Below, piece after piece: positions 18,039-27,170 of a stretch of DNA of 64,000 bases. Below the pieces are notes generated by a model that was not told the DNA's origin, did not search any database, and worked only from the letters and a program-made list of their open reading frames with translations. The stretch is from Hydrogenophaga aromaticivorans (GTDB lineage: Bacteria > Pseudomonadota > Gammaproteobacteria > Burkholderiales > Burkholderiaceae_C), in contig NZ_VYGV01000012.1 in the NCBI RefSeq assembly GCF_013387465.1, positions 124,001 to 188,000 on the forward strand, written 5' to 3'. The translations under genes were made by a program, and so were the position numbers. The first letter of the stretch is position 1, and each line of letters begins with the position of its first letter.

Positions 18039-19165
18039 CCAACATGACCACACCCCCCGTTCCCGCGTCCGTCACGCTGCCGCACGCCGGCCCGCTGCTC
18101 ACCCGCACCGGCTGGAGCGCCTTCGTCGTGGCCCTGCTGGTGGTCTGCGCCGTGGCGCCGCTGCTCAACCTGTTCGTGCCCGTAGGCAGCGCCTTCCACC
18201 TGAGCGACTACATGGTGGGCCTGCTGGGCAAGATCATGTGTTACGCGATCTGCGCGCTGGCCATGGACCTGATCTGGGGCTACACCGGCATCCTGAGCCT
18301 GGGCCACGGCCTGTTCTTTGCGCTCGGCGGCTACGTGATGGGCATGTACCTCATGCGCCAGATCGGCACCGACGGCAACTACAAGAGCGAGCTGCCCGAC
18401 TTCATGGTCTTCCTGGACTGGAAGGAGTTGCCCTGGCACTGGGCGCTGTCCGACAGCTTCATCGCCACGCTGCTGCTGATCGTGCTTGTTCCCGGTGTGG
18501 TGGCCTTCGTGTTCGGCTACTTCGCCTTCCGCTCGCGCATCAAAGGCGTGTACTTTTCCATCATCACGCAGGCCCTCACCTTCGCCGCGCTGCTGCTGTT
18601 CTTCCGCAACGAGACCGGCCTGGGCGGCAACAACGGTTTCACCGATTTCAAGCGCATTCTCGGCATGCCGCTGGCCACGCAGAACATGCGCATGACGCTG
18701 TTCGTGCTCACCGGCCTCACGCTGCTGGGCTTCTTCCTGTGGGCGCGCTGGCTGGTCAACAGCAAGTTCGGCCGCGTGCTGCAGGCCGTGCGCGACGCCG
18801 AGAGCCGCGTCATGTTCTGCGGCTACAACCCGCTGCCCTACAAGCTCACGATCTGGACGATCTCGGCCGTGATGTGCGGCATCGCCGGGGCGCTGTACGT
18901 GCCGCAGGTCGGCATCATCAACCCGGGTGAAATGAGCACCGCGGCCAGCATCGAGATCGCGGTCTGGGCCGCGGTGGGTGGCCGCGCCACGCTGGTCGGC
19001 CCCATCATCGGCGCCTTCATCGTCAACGGCGCCAAGAGCTGGCTCACCGTGACCTTTCCTGAGTTCTGGCTCTACTTCCTGGGCGCGCTGTTCATCGCGG
19101 TCACGCTGTGGATGCCGCAAGGCGTGGTGGGTCTGGTGAAGAAAATCCGTGGAGCGAGAGCATGA
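18035..19165 (+). CDS. urtC: urea ABC transporter permease UrtC
   Basis: A 376-residue LivM-type permease that pairs with UrtB. The start overlaps the urtB stop by four bases. Key stretches are WGYTGILSLGHGLFFALGGY, GVYFSIITQALTFA and GGRATLVGPIIGAFIVN, with about ten hydrophobic helices. The stop overlaps the urtD start in the same ATGA manner. Confidence 0.96.
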   Translation: MTNMTTPPVPASVTLPHAGPLLTRTGWSAFVVALLVVCAVAPLLNLFVPVGSAFHLSDYMVGLLGKIMCYAICALAMDLIWGYTGILSLGHGLFFALGGYVMGMYLMRQIGTDGNYKSELPDFMVFLDWKELPWHWALSDSFIATLLLIVLVPGVVAFVFGYFAFRSRIKGVYFSIITQALTFAALLLFFRNETGLGGNNGFTDFKRILGMPLATQNMRMTLFVLTGLTLLGFFLWARWLVNSKFGRVLQAVRDAESRVMFCGYNPLPYKLTIWTISAVMCGIAGALYVPQVGIINPGEMSTAASIEIAVWAAVGGRATLVGPIIGAFIVNGAKSWLTVTFPEFWLYFLGALFIAVTLWMPQGVVGLVKKIRGARA

Positions 19166-20037
19166 CGCCCGATCTGATGGAAGAAGGCGCGCAGCGCTTT
19201 GAAAAACTGCAGACAGCGGGCGTGCTGGGCCGGACCGAATCGGGTGGTCGTGCCGCGGCTTACGGCCGCATCCACACGCCCGGCGAGGTGGACACCACGC
19301 ACGGCCGCATCCTGTACCTGGAAGACGTGCACGTGAGCTTCGACGGCTTCAAGGCCATCAACGGCCTGAGCCTGGACATCGCGCCCGGCGAGCTGCGCTG
19401 CATCATCGGCCCCAACGGCGCGGGCAAGACGACGATGATGGACATCATCACCGGCAAGACCCGGCCCGACAGCGGTCAGGTGTTTTTCGGCAGCACGATC
19501 GACCTGCTGCGCTACCGCGAGCCCGAGATCGCCGCTTTGGGCATCGGCCGCAAGTTCCAGAAGCCCACGGTGTTCGAGCAGCTCAGCGTGTACGAGAACC
19601 TGGAACTCGCGCTGGCGACCGACAAGCGCGTGCGCCACAGCATGGTGTTCCGCCCGACGGGCGAAGAGAAGGACCGCCTCGGCGAGGTGCTGACCACCAT
19701 CCACCTGGCCGACAGCGCGGCGCGTCTGGCGGGCAACCTGAGCCACGGGCAGAAGCAGTGGCTGGAGATCGGCATGCTGCTGATGCAGGACCCGAAGCTC
19801 TTGTTGCTCGACGAACCCGTGGCCGGCATGACGGACGAGGAGACGGAGCGCACGGCGCAGCTGTTCCTGACGCTGAAGGGCAAACATTCGCTGATGGTGG
19901 TGGAGCACGACATGAGCTTCATCCGCACCATTTCGGAGAAGGTCACGGTGCTGTGTGATGGCTCCGTGCTGGCCGAGGGCACGCTCGACGAGGTGCAGGC
20001 CGACGAACGCGTGATCGAAGTCTATTTGGGCCGTTGA
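19162..20037 (+). CDS. urtD: urea ABC transporter ATP-binding protein UrtD
   Basis: A 291-residue LivG-type ATPase. After about 45 residues of variable N-terminus it has Walker A GPNGAGKT near residue 84, the ABC signature LSHGQKQWLE, Walker B LLLLDEP and the switch histidine in VVEHDMSF. SHGQ instead of SGGQ is normal for UrtD. It works as a heterodimer with UrtE. Confidence 0.96.
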   Translation: MTPDLMEEGAQRFEKLQTAGVLGRTESGGRAAAYGRIHTPGEVDTTHGRILYLEDVHVSFDGFKAINGLSLDIAPGELRCIIGPNGAGKTTMMDIITGKTRPDSGQVFFGSTIDLLRYREPEIAALGIGRKFQKPTVFEQLSVYENLELALATDKRVRHSMVFRPTGEEKDRLGEVLTTIHLADSAARLAGNLSHGQKQWLEIGMLLMQDPKLLLLDEPVAGMTDEETERTAQLFLTLKGKHSLMVVEHDMSFIRTISEKVTVLCDGSVLAEGTLDEVQADERVIEVYLGR

Positions 20038-20056
20038 GCCGCACACGGAGAACACC

Positions 20057-20755
20057 ATGAGCCTGCTCGAAGTCAGAGACGTCAACCAGTATTACGGCGG
20101 CAGCCACATCCTGCGCAACGTCAACCTCACCGCCGAACTCGGCAAGGTGACCGTCGTTCTCGGCCGCAACGGCGTGGGCAAGACCACGCTGCTGAAATCG
20201 CTCATGGGCCTGGTGCCCATCAAGAGCGGCAGCATCACGCTCGACGGCGTGGCCATCGACAAAGCCACGCCCTACGAACGCGCCCGCATGGGCGTGGGCT
20301 TCGTGCCGCAGGGGCGCGAGATCTTTGGCCGCCTCACAGTGCAGGAAAACCTGCAGATGGGTCTGGCCTACAAGAGCGGCGGCACGCCGATCCCGGCCGA
20401 GCTGTTCGAGCTGTTCCCGGTGCTCAAGCAGATGCTGGGTCGAAGAGGCGGCGATCTCTCGGGCGGTCAGCAGCAGCAGCTGGCCATCGCGCGTGCGCTG
20501 GCCGCCGGCCCCAAGCTGCTGATCCTCGACGAACCCACCGAAGGCATCCAGCCCAACATCATCAAGGACATCGGCAAGGTGATCCGCATGCTGGCCGACC
20601 GCGGCAACATGGGCATCGTGCTGGTGGAGCAGTACTACGACTTCGCCGAAGAGCTGGCCGACCAGTACGTGGTGATGGAGCGCGGCGAAGTCATCGCCAG
20701 CGGTCCTGGCAGCGAGATGCAGGCCAAGGGCGTGCGCCAGCTCGTTGCCATTTGA
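20057..20755 (+). CDS. urtE: urea ABC transporter ATP-binding protein UrtE
   Basis: A 232-residue LivF-type ATPase with Walker A GRNGVGKTT, signature LSGGQQQQLAIARAL, Walker B LLILDEPTEGIQPNI and VLVEQYYDFA. A ribosome binding site (GGAG) lies before the ATG, 19 bases after urtD. It closes the urt operon; a copy of the dispersed repeat separates it from the converging receiver-TPR gene. Confidence 0.96.
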   Translation: MSLLEVRDVNQYYGGSHILRNVNLTAELGKVTVVLGRNGVGKTTLLKSLMGLVPIKSGSITLDGVAIDKATPYERARMGVGFVPQGREIFGRLTVQENLQMGLAYKSGGTPIPAELFELFPVLKQMLGRRGGDLSGGQQQQLAIARALAAGPKLLILDEPTEGIQPNIIKDIGKVIRMLADRGNMGIVLVEQYYDFAEELADQYVVMERGEVIASGPGSEMQAKGVRQLVAI

Positions 20756-20798
20756 TGGTTCGATGTCCAGCCGGAGCGCGTGCCTGAACCGGGAACAG

Positions 20799-20881
20799 CG
20801 TGGAACCGGCTTCGCCGGGCCGCTGCTGTTGCCCCTTGAGGGGCGGAGCGGCTACACGCAGTGAGCCGCGATGGGGGTGGG
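20799..20881 (+). repeat. dispersed repeat, copy 4
   Basis: GGAACCGGCTTCGCCGGGCC followed by CCCCTTGAGGGG and a GCGG/ACACGC-type tail. It sits between two converging genes with its G-rich right end against the stop of the minus-strand gene. Confidence 0.75.
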
Positions 20882-20886
20882 CATGT

Positions 20887-22578
20887 CTACCCGGTGGCAT
20901 TGACTTTCGCCAGCAGACCTTCGGTTTTCGGCGGCGGCTTGTAGCCCGCTGGCAGCGACATGCCGCCCGCCGCCCGGCCCGTGGCCGCCTGTTCGCCCAG
21001 GCCCGCGTGGATGTCGGTCGTGCGGTAGCGCTCACGCAGCATCTGGGCCCGCTGCTTGAGTTCAACATGGTCCGCGATGCGGCCTTCGTAGCGCAGCAGC
21101 ACCAGATGGGCCGACTCGATGAGCTTGGCGTTCAGCGTGCGCTCGCCGTCGGCCAGCAGGTGTTCCACCGCGCTTTGCGGGTCGCCCTTGAGGCTGAGTG
21201 ACATGGCTTCTTCGGTGAGCTTGAGGATGTCCCCGTGGGCGGCCCGGATCCGGTTGATGAAATCCGTCCGCCCGGTGGCCGCGCAGGCCAGCAATTCGGT
21301 GAGCGCGCGGCTGGTACAGAACCGCAGGCCCATGGTGTCCACCGCGGCATCCACTTCATAGAGCTGGATCGAGCGGTTCGCCAGCCGGGTCATGAGGGCG
21401 AGCAGGTTGCTGGCGGACTCGAAATCGAACCCGGGTTCGAGGATGGTCTTGGCCATGCGCCGGACTTCATCGAGTGCGCGGGCGGTCTGGTATTCCTGGA
21501 TGGCCACCAGGGCATGTGCGACGTCGAGCAGTCGGGGGATCCGGGGCTTGTCCGGGTTGCGGTCGCGCAGGCGTTCCAGATGTTCGACGCAGCGCAGCAG
21601 GCGCCGCTGGTCGTTGTCGTCCAGGCGCGCAAAGGCGAGCAACACCAGGGCCTGCGGGTCGAACAGCTTGGAGTCCAGGCCGATGCGGGTGGCCCTGTCG
21701 AGCAGCTCGATCCCCTCTTCGCGTTCACCGGCGTACCAGGCCATCATGCCGTGCTTGAGCAGGCGGTTGACCGACGCGGGCGTCAGCTTGGTGGACATCT
21801 TGAAAGTGGCCAGCGCGTTCTGGAAATTGCCGAGCTCGAACTGCGCGCGCCCCATCACGTCGTAGGCATCGGTGTAGCCCGGATCGGTCTCGATCAGGCT
21901 CTCCAGGGTGGTGGTGGCGCGTTGCGGGTAGCCGGCTTCGAGCTGCGCGCGCGCCACGCCGAGCTTGGCCCAGGGCAGGGTCTTGGCCTCGACCACGGCT
22001 TCGTAGAGTTGCTGGGCCTCGCTCAGGTGGCCGCTGCGCAGCATGAGCTCGGCACCAATGCGCGCGGCATACAGCCAGAAGGGTTTGCGCGATTCGAACC
22101 GCTGTTTGCAAAGCTGACCCGCCAGTTCGAAGTCTTCATTCTCGATCGCGGTGAAGATGTCCTTGAGCGCCATCTTGCGCTTGCGCGCCTGGTAGATGCG
22201 TTTGACCAGGCCCATGGCGGTGTGGGGTTTGAGCAGGTAGGCGTCGAGCGCCGACTCGGCCGCCTCGGCGACCTTGCTGTAGGACGACTCCGACGTCACC
22301 ATCACGAACACGGTGAAGAAGGGCAGCAGCTGGTTGCGCCGCAGGTCGTCGAGCAGGTCCTGGCCCGTCAGCTCCTCGCGCTCGAAATAGTGTTCGCAGA
22401 TGACGACGTCGAAGGTGCCCATCTCCAGCTTGGTGCGGGCATCCACCAGCCTGGAGCATTGCACGATGGTGCCGACGCCGAACTCCTTGAGTTGCGACAC
22501 CAGGATCGAGCGCGAGCGCGGGTTGCCATCAATGACCAGGGCACGCGCATCGTGGAGATCGGTGTGGTGGGCGGGCAT
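20887..22578 (-). CDS. receiver-TPR response regulator
   Basis: A 563-residue cytoplasmic protein. Residues 5-130 form a CheY-like receiver (ARALVIDGNPRSRSILVSQLKEFG, VVICEHYF, LLKPHTAMGLVKRIY); the usual phosphoacceptor position reads CE in VVICEHY rather than LxD, so phosphorylation is doubtful. The rest is a series of TPR-like helical repeats (AEAQQLYEAVVEAK, AYDVMGRAQFELGNFQNALATF). I start at MPAHHTD (22578). It has no DNA-binding domain, so it probably acts through protein contacts. It lies between urtE and ureD on the minus strand; its link to urea use is only positional. Confidence 0.85.
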   Translation of the reverse strand: MPAHHTDLHDARALVIDGNPRSRSILVSQLKEFGVGTIVQCSRLVDARTKLEMGTFDVVICEHYFEREELTGQDLLDDLRRNQLLPFFTVFVMVTSESSYSKVAEAAESALDAYLLKPHTAMGLVKRIYQARKRKMALKDIFTAIENEDFELAGQLCKQRFESRKPFWLYAARIGAELMLRSGHLSEAQQLYEAVVEAKTLPWAKLGVARAQLEAGYPQRATTTLESLIETDPGYTDAYDVMGRAQFELGNFQNALATFKMSTKLTPASVNRLLKHGMMAWYAGEREEGIELLDRATRIGLDSKLFDPQALVLLAFARLDDNDQRRLLRCVEHLERLRDRNPDKPRIPRLLDVAHALVAIQEYQTARALDEVRRMAKTILEPGFDFESASNLLALMTRLANRSIQLYEVDAAVDTMGLRFCTSRALTELLACAATGRTDFINRIRAAHGDILKLTEEAMSLSLKGDPQSAVEHLLADGERTLNAKLIESAHLVLLRYEGRIADHVELKQRAQMLRERYRTTDIHAGLGEQAATGRAAGGMSLPAGYKPPPKTEGLLAKVNATG

Positions 22579-22687
22579 GGACGGAGGGCGGGCGTGGATG
22601 GGCGTGTGCGGACGAGGTCTTGGTACATTGTGCCCAGCCTCGGGCGCGCGCAATCGCCGGAATTACCCGACCATGCGGGTGTTTTTC

Positions 22688-23518
22688 TCAGACCCGCCAG
22701 ATGCGCGGCGGGGTGCCGTCCAGGCCCCAGGCGAGCGGACGCAGGGCGGCCCAGACCTGTTGCAAGGTCGCCATCAGGGGTTCCACCAGGGGTGCCACGG
22801 CGCGCACCACCAGCAGTTGCGGGTTGGGGCAGGTGGCTCCGGCCCGCACGCCCGCGGGTGCGGTGTCGAGCACGGCGCGCACCCCGTCGAGCAGTTGCTC
22901 GCGGCGTTCGCGGCTGAACGGCGTGCCGCTGGCCAGCCACAGGGTGCCCAGGCAGCGCTGACCGCCCAGGCCCAGCGGCGATTCGAGCAGACGGGTGTCG
23001 GCCGCGTCGATGCGGGCCTGCTCCAGCCAGAGGCCGGGGATCTCCAGCCGCTGGTTGAAGCGGCCCTGGTCAAACGCCTGGCCGGCGGTGGGCAGGCCGA
23101 GCGCCGTGACATCCCAGGCCAGCAGTTCGGCGCCCTCGGCGAGCGTGGCTCTCAGGCTGTTGTGGGCCTGGCAGCCGGGGTAGGCGATGGCTTCCAGCGG
23201 CAGCCATTCGAGCCGGGCGCCGGCGTCCAGCACGAGCTTCACCTGCTGGGTGGTGGGCAGGCCGTCGGAGGCGTAGAAGCGCGTGGCGCCCGGGGTGCTG
23301 ATGAGGCCGTGGGCACCGCGGCCCACGTGCACCTGCACATCCAGCACATCGCCACCCACGAGCCCGCCGGGCGGGTGGATGATGACGTTGTGGCAGATCG
23401 CGTCGCCTTCGGGGTAGAGGCTCTTGAAGATGCGCAGCGGGCCGTTGTGTTCGTGGCGGAGCACGGTGCGCTGGGCGTCGAGGCGGTAGTCGAGCAAGAG
23501 TTGGGCGTGCCAGGGCAT
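22688..23518 (-). CDS. ureD: urease accessory protein UreD (UreH)
   Basis: A 276-residue scaffold that binds apo-urease and the UreF-UreG complex and conducts nickel to the active site. Family motifs: FKSLYPEGDAICHNVIIHPPGGLVGGD (shown in part), STPGATRFY, LEWLPLEAIAYPG and the later AWD, RxL region. It is on the same strand as ureA-G but 13.5 kb upstream of ureA; in related genomes it usually adjoins ureA. The intervening block contains the sensor, the urea transporter and the receiver-TPR gene. Confidence 0.95.
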   Translation of the reverse strand: MPWHAQLLLDYRLDAQRTVLRHEHNGPLRIFKSLYPEGDAICHNVIIHPPGGLVGGDVLDVQVHVGRGAHGLISTPGATRFYASDGLPTTQQVKLVLDAGARLEWLPLEAIAYPGCQAHNSLRATLAEGAELLAWDVTALGLPTAGQAFDQGRFNQRLEIPGLWLEQARIDAADTRLLESPLGLGGQRCLGTLWLASGTPFSRERREQLLDGVRAVLDTAPAGVRAGATCPNPQLLVVRAVAPLVEPLMATLQQVWAALRPLAWGLDGTPPRIWRV

Positions 23519-23534
23519 AGCGTGAGTTTAGGTT

Positions 23535-23632
23535 CACGGTGGGGCCCCCCGCGCCGCTTCGCGTCACCCCCCCCAGGGGGCGGCACTGGCCGTCCGGCGA
23601 AGCCGGCCCGGCGGTGCCCCGGGGGGGCTTCC
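23535..23632 (-). repeat. dispersed repeat, copy 5
   Basis: Reverse-orientation copy (CCCCCCGCGCCGCTTCGCG, CCCCCAGGGGG, CCGGCGAAGCCGG) in the 177-base gap between ureD and the deaminase gene. Confidence 0.75.
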
Positions 23633-23695
23633 CCGCTTCTTGTTGGTGTGATGGGCCGTACCGTCAAGGCTCGGGATGACTTGGGCTCTGTGACT

Positions 23696-24169
23696 CTATG
23701 ACTTCCAGAAGTCTCGGTGCGGCGCCAGCAGCTCGGTTTCCAGTTCGGCGACCGGACCGATCACCTCGATGGCCTTCTGCCCGCGCGCGATGACCTCGCG
23801 GCAGGGGAGCGACAGCGTGGGGTTTTCTTCGTGGCTGCCGGTGAGCGCGAGCAGGGTCTCTTCGCTGGCGCCGTAGACGATGCGTCCGATGTTGGCCCAG
23901 TAAGCGGTGCCGGTGCACATGGCGCAGGGCTCGAAGGTGGTCACCAGCGTGCAGCGCGCGAGGTATTCCCCTGGCCAATTGTCCGCCGCCGTGCGCGCGA
24001 GTGTGGACTCGGCGTGGTTCACGGTGTCGATGTTGCCCTGCTCGGCCAGCACCGTCTCGCCGTCCGGTGCGACCAGCAAGGCTCCGAAAGGGTGGCGACC
24101 CATGCTGGCGGCACGCAGCGCCACCTCGTTGGCGCGCCGCAGATGACGTAAAACTTGATCTTGGTTCAT
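23696..24169 (-). CDS. nucleoside/guanine deaminase (CDA superfamily)
   Basis: A 157-residue zinc-dependent deaminase. The catalytic motif is HAE at residues 52-54 and PCAMC at 81-85, with the zinc ligands His52, Cys82 and Cys85 and Glu54 as proton shuttle. FEPCAMC followed by GRIVYG is typical of the guanine deaminase/TadA-like branch. Between ureD and the ABC transporter genes on the same strand it most probably deaminates guanine or a related purine to feed the xanthine/urate route. The ATG at 24169 (MNQDQVL) is preferred over a longer start at 24214. Confidence 0.85.
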   Translation of the reverse strand: MNQDQVLRHLRRANEVALRAASMGRHPFGALLVAPDGETVLAEQGNIDTVNHAESTLARTAADNWPGEYLARCTLVTTFEPCAMCTGTAYWANIGRIVYGASEETLLALTGSHEENPTLSLPCREVIARGQKAIEVIGPVAELETELLAPHRDFWKS

Positions 24170-24210
24170 GTAGGGACCCAACTCGGCGGAGGGAGGGGCA
24201 GTTTGACAGG

Positions 24211-24286
24211 ACACCGCGGAACCGGCTTTGCCGGGCCGCCAGTGTCGCCCCCTGGGGGGTGGCGCCGCAGGCGACGCGGGGGGAGC
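24211..24286 (+). repeat. dispersed repeat, copy 6
   Basis: GCGGAACCGGCTTTGCCGGG, CCCCCTGGGGGG and GCCGCAGGCGACGCGG; its right end touches the stop codon of the minus-strand permease gene. Confidence 0.8.
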
Positions 24287-25048
24287 CTATTCAGCCCTTC
24301 TGTGTGCCCAGCCCGTGGTGTGTTTTTCCACGAAGCTGAACAGCTCGTACATCGCCATCGCCATCGCACCCACCACCAGCAGGCCACTGAAGGCCAGGCC
24401 CATCTGCATGGAACTGCCGGCCGAGATCAGCAGGTAGCCGATGCCTTCGTTCGATGCTGTCATCTCCGACACCGTGGTGCCCACAAAGGCCAGCGTGATC
24501 GCGACCTTGAGCGAGCCGAAGAAATAAGGCATGGAGCGCGGCAGACCGACTTTGGTCAGCACGTCCCAGCGCTTGGCGCCCAGCACGCGCAACACGTCTT
24601 CCAGCTCGGGCTCCAGGGTGGCCAGGCCGGTGGCGATGTTGACCATGATGGGGAAGAAGCTGATCAGGAAGGCGGTCAGGATGGCCGGGCCGACGCCGAT
24701 GCCGAACCAGACCACGAGGATGGGCACGAAGGCCGCCTTGGGCAGGGCGTTGAAGGCCGTCATGAGCGGGTACACCGCGGCGTAGGCCAGGCGCGAGCTG
24801 CCGATCAGAAAGCCCAGCAACACACCGACCACGATGGCGATGCCAAAGCCCGCCATCGTCACCCAGTAGGTGCGCCAGGCGTGGCCCAGGATGGTGACCT
24901 TGTGCTCCAGCGTCTGCTCCCAGATGCGCGAGGGGCTGGGGAAGATGAATTCCGAGACGCCGAAGCCGCTGGTGATCACTTCCCAGATCACGATGATGGC
25001 GATCAGCAGCAGAAAGGGCGACCAGCGTTCGACTTGTTTCTTGTTCAT
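24287..25048 (-). CDS. ABC transporter permease, NitT/TauT family
   Basis: A 253-residue inner-membrane permease with six hydrophobic helices; the coupling-helix EAA motif is seen in LEDVLRVLGAKRWDVLTKVGLP. SsuC/TauC-type landmarks include PLMTAFNALPKAAFVPILVVWFG. It belongs with the ATPase and binding-protein genes upstream on the same strand; gaps between them are filled by a repeat copy. With the deaminase and nucleobase permease next door, a purine or pyrimidine-like substrate is likely. Confidence 0.9.
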   Translation of the reverse strand: MNKKQVERWSPFLLLIAIIVIWEVITSGFGVSEFIFPSPSRIWEQTLEHKVTILGHAWRTYWVTMAGFGIAIVVGVLLGFLIGSSRLAYAAVYPLMTAFNALPKAAFVPILVVWFGIGVGPAILTAFLISFFPIMVNIATGLATLEPELEDVLRVLGAKRWDVLTKVGLPRSMPYFFGSLKVAITLAFVGTTVSEMTASNEGIGYLLISAGSSMQMGLAFSGLLVVGAMAMAMYELFSFVEKHTTGWAHRRAE

Positions 25049-25106
25049 AGGGAGAACTCCAGAGCGAAAAGAGAAAATTCAACGAGCGAGGTGCCTTCAG
25101 CCAAGA

Positions 25107-25193
25107 ACACCGCGGAACTGGCTTTGCCAGGCCGCAGGTGTTGCCCCTTGAGGGGCGGAGCGGCTACGCGCAGCGAGCAAGCGATGGGGGTGG
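25107..25193 (+). repeat. dispersed repeat, copy 7
   Basis: GCGGAACTGGCTTTGCCAGG, CCCCTTGAGGGG and a CGCGCAGCGAGC tail, ending against the stop of the ATPase gene (minus strand). Confidence 0.8.
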
Positions 25194-25194
25194 T

Positions 25195-26010
25195 TCAATT
25201 TTTTCGCATCGCCCCGATGTGGCCCCGCAACTCGTGGACGATGTTGGTGAAATGCGGCGTGTAGGTCACCTCCAGATCGCGCGTGCGCGGAATGTCGATC
25301 TCGCGCCTGACGACGAAGCGCCCCGGGCTTTTGCTCATGCAGTACACCGTGTCGGCCAGGAACACACTTTCGCGCAGGTCGTGCGTGACCAGGATGACGT
25401 TGAAGCGCTGCGCCTCCCACAGGTCGCGCAGGGTGCACCAGAGTTCTTCGCGCGTGAAGGCGTCGAGCGCGCCGAAGGGTTCGTCGAGCAGCAGCATCTT
25501 GGGCTCGTGGATCAGGGCGCGGCAGATGCTGGCGCGTTGCTGCATGCCGCCCGAGAGCTCCCAGGGAAACTTCTTCTCCATGCCGCCCAGGCCCACGGAT
25601 TCCAGCAGCTTTTTCGCGCGCTCCTCGAATTCCTTGCGCCGGTCCTTGAACTGGCTGCGGAAAGGCTCGACGATCTCCAGCGGCAGCAGCACGTTGTCGA
25701 GCGTGGTGCGCCAGGGCAGCAGCGACGGCGCCTGAAAAGCCATGCCCGATATCTTGAGCGGACCGGTGACCTGCTGGCCGTCGATCAGGATCTTGCCCAT
25801 GCTGGGCATCTTCAGCCCGGTGGTGAGCTTCATGAAGGTGGACTTGCCGCAGCCCGAAGGGCCGACGATGGCGATGAACTCGCCCTTCTTCACCTTGAGG
25901 TTGATGTCTTCAACCGCGAAGATGTTCTTGGCCAGCAGGTCGTCGTTGTAGGCGAGCCAGACCTGGTCGAAATCGACAAAGGGCTTGTCGGTGGTGGAGG
26001 CGTTGGACAT
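25195..26010 (-). CDS. ABC transporter ATP-binding protein, NitT/TauT family
   Basis: A 271-residue ATPase with Walker A GPSGCGKST at about residues 50-58, signature LSGGMQQRASICRAL, Walker B MLLLDEPFGALDAFT and ILVTHDLRESVFLAD. The start at 26010 (MSNASTTDK) is chosen; the longer frame reaches the end of the binding-protein gene. Order on the minus strand is binding protein, ATPase, permease, deaminase, ureD. Confidence 0.93.
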   Translation of the reverse strand: MSNASTTDKPFVDFDQVWLAYNDDLLAKNIFAVEDINLKVKKGEFIAIVGPSGCGKSTFMKLTTGLKMPSMGKILIDGQQVTGPLKISGMAFQAPSLLPWRTTLDNVLLPLEIVEPFRSQFKDRRKEFEERAKKLLESVGLGGMEKKFPWELSGGMQQRASICRALIHEPKMLLLDEPFGALDAFTREELWCTLRDLWEAQRFNVILVTHDLRESVFLADTVYCMSKSPGRFVVRREIDIPRTRDLEVTYTPHFTNIVHELRGHIGAMRKN

Positions 26011-26078
26011 GCGGGTTTCCGAAAAAAAGGCCAGCCGCTCCGCAGAGTGTCTGGCCCAGGTCCTGGTCTGGAGAGAGC

Positions 26079-27110
26079 TTATTTCTTGGCCGGCGGCAGC
26101 ACGTTGAGTTCGGCGGCGCTGGGCAGCAGGCTGCCGTTCCACACCGCCTTGGGATCGACGCGGGTCTTGGTGCCGTAGGCATCCGACACCTGCGAGGCCA
26201 TCAGCGAAAGCCGGCCAGGGTTGACCTGGCCGAAGCCCTCCTTGCGCGCGTCGGGGCTGGCCAGCACCGAGTCCACCGCCAGTTGCAGGCGGCGCGTTTC
26301 CAGCGCCACGTTGATGATGCCGTCGCGCTCCTTCACGGTGCCGATGGTGCCGGCCGGGTTGGCCATGACTTCCTTGGCGCCTTTGGCGAACGCGGTCAGG
26401 AAGGCTTTGATGGCGGCCGGGTTTTCCTTGATCAGCTTGGGGCTGGCGATGATGGCGTTGCCGTAGAGCTTCACGCCGTAGTCGGCGTAGGGCAGGATCA
26501 CCACGTCTTCGGCCTTCACGCCGCGCGCTTCGAGGTTGAGCAGCGAGGTGAACGAAAAGCCGGTGATGGCGTCGATGTCACCACGCACCAGCATGGTTTC
26601 GCGCAGCGGCGGGTCCATCGAGGTCCAGGCCACGTTGCTCACGGCGTTGGCCTTCTGGAAGATCGGGAAGCCCTTGCGGCCCGCGTCGAACACCGGGGCA
26701 CCGAGCTTCTTGCCGTTCAGGTCGGCGGGTTTGGTGATGCCGCTCTTCTTGAGCGCCAGCACGGCGGCGGGCGTGTTGTTGTAGACCATCATCACGGCCA
26801 CCGGCTTGTTGGGCGCATCCGGGTTGTTGGCGTGGAACTCCATCAGCGCGGCCATGTCGGCGAAGCCCATGTCGTAGGTGCCCGAGGCCACGCGGGTGAC
26901 GGTGCCACCCGAGCCGTTGCCCGAGTCGATGGTCACGTCCAGGCCGGCGGCCTTGAAATAGCCTTTGGCGGCGGGTTGCAGGAACAGCGCGGCCGGGCCT
27001 TCGAAGCGCCAGTCGAGCTGGAACTTGAGGGCGGTCTGGGCCTGGGCCGAGCCGAAAGCGGCCCAGGTGGCGAGGGTGGCGGCGGTCTGGATGAAGTGGC
27101 GCTTGTTCAT
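26079..27110 (-). CDS. ABC transporter substrate-binding protein, NMT1/SsuA-like
   Basis: A 343-residue periplasmic protein. The signal peptide MNKRHFIQTAATLATWAAFG is cleaved after AQA near residue 24. The mature protein starts LKFQLDWRFEGPAALFL, typical for NMT1/THI5-like proteins binding pyrimidines, purines, sulfonates or nitrate; YFKAAGLDVTIDSGNGSGG and the DPPLRETMLVRGDIDAITG stretch are further matches. Its promoter region holds a sigma-54 promoter, a GntR-type palindrome and NtrC-like half sites, tying it to purine-nitrogen use. Confidence 0.92.
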   Translation of the reverse strand: MNKRHFIQTAATLATWAAFGSAQAQTALKFQLDWRFEGPAALFLQPAAKGYFKAAGLDVTIDSGNGSGGTVTRVASGTYDMGFADMAALMEFHANNPDAPNKPVAVMMVYNNTPAAVLALKKSGITKPADLNGKKLGAPVFDAGRKGFPIFQKANAVSNVAWTSMDPPLRETMLVRGDIDAITGFSFTSLLNLEARGVKAEDVVILPYADYGVKLYGNAIIASPKLIKENPAAIKAFLTAFAKGAKEVMANPAGTIGTVKERDGIINVALETRRLQLAVDSVLASPDARKEGFGQVNPGRLSLMASQVSDAYGTKTRVDPKAVWNGSLLPSAAELNVLPPAKK

Positions 27111-27170
27111 GTTTTCTCCGTTGGAATGCGGTGGGGGCACGGGCAGGCAGCCCGTGCGCTCCAGCCAATC

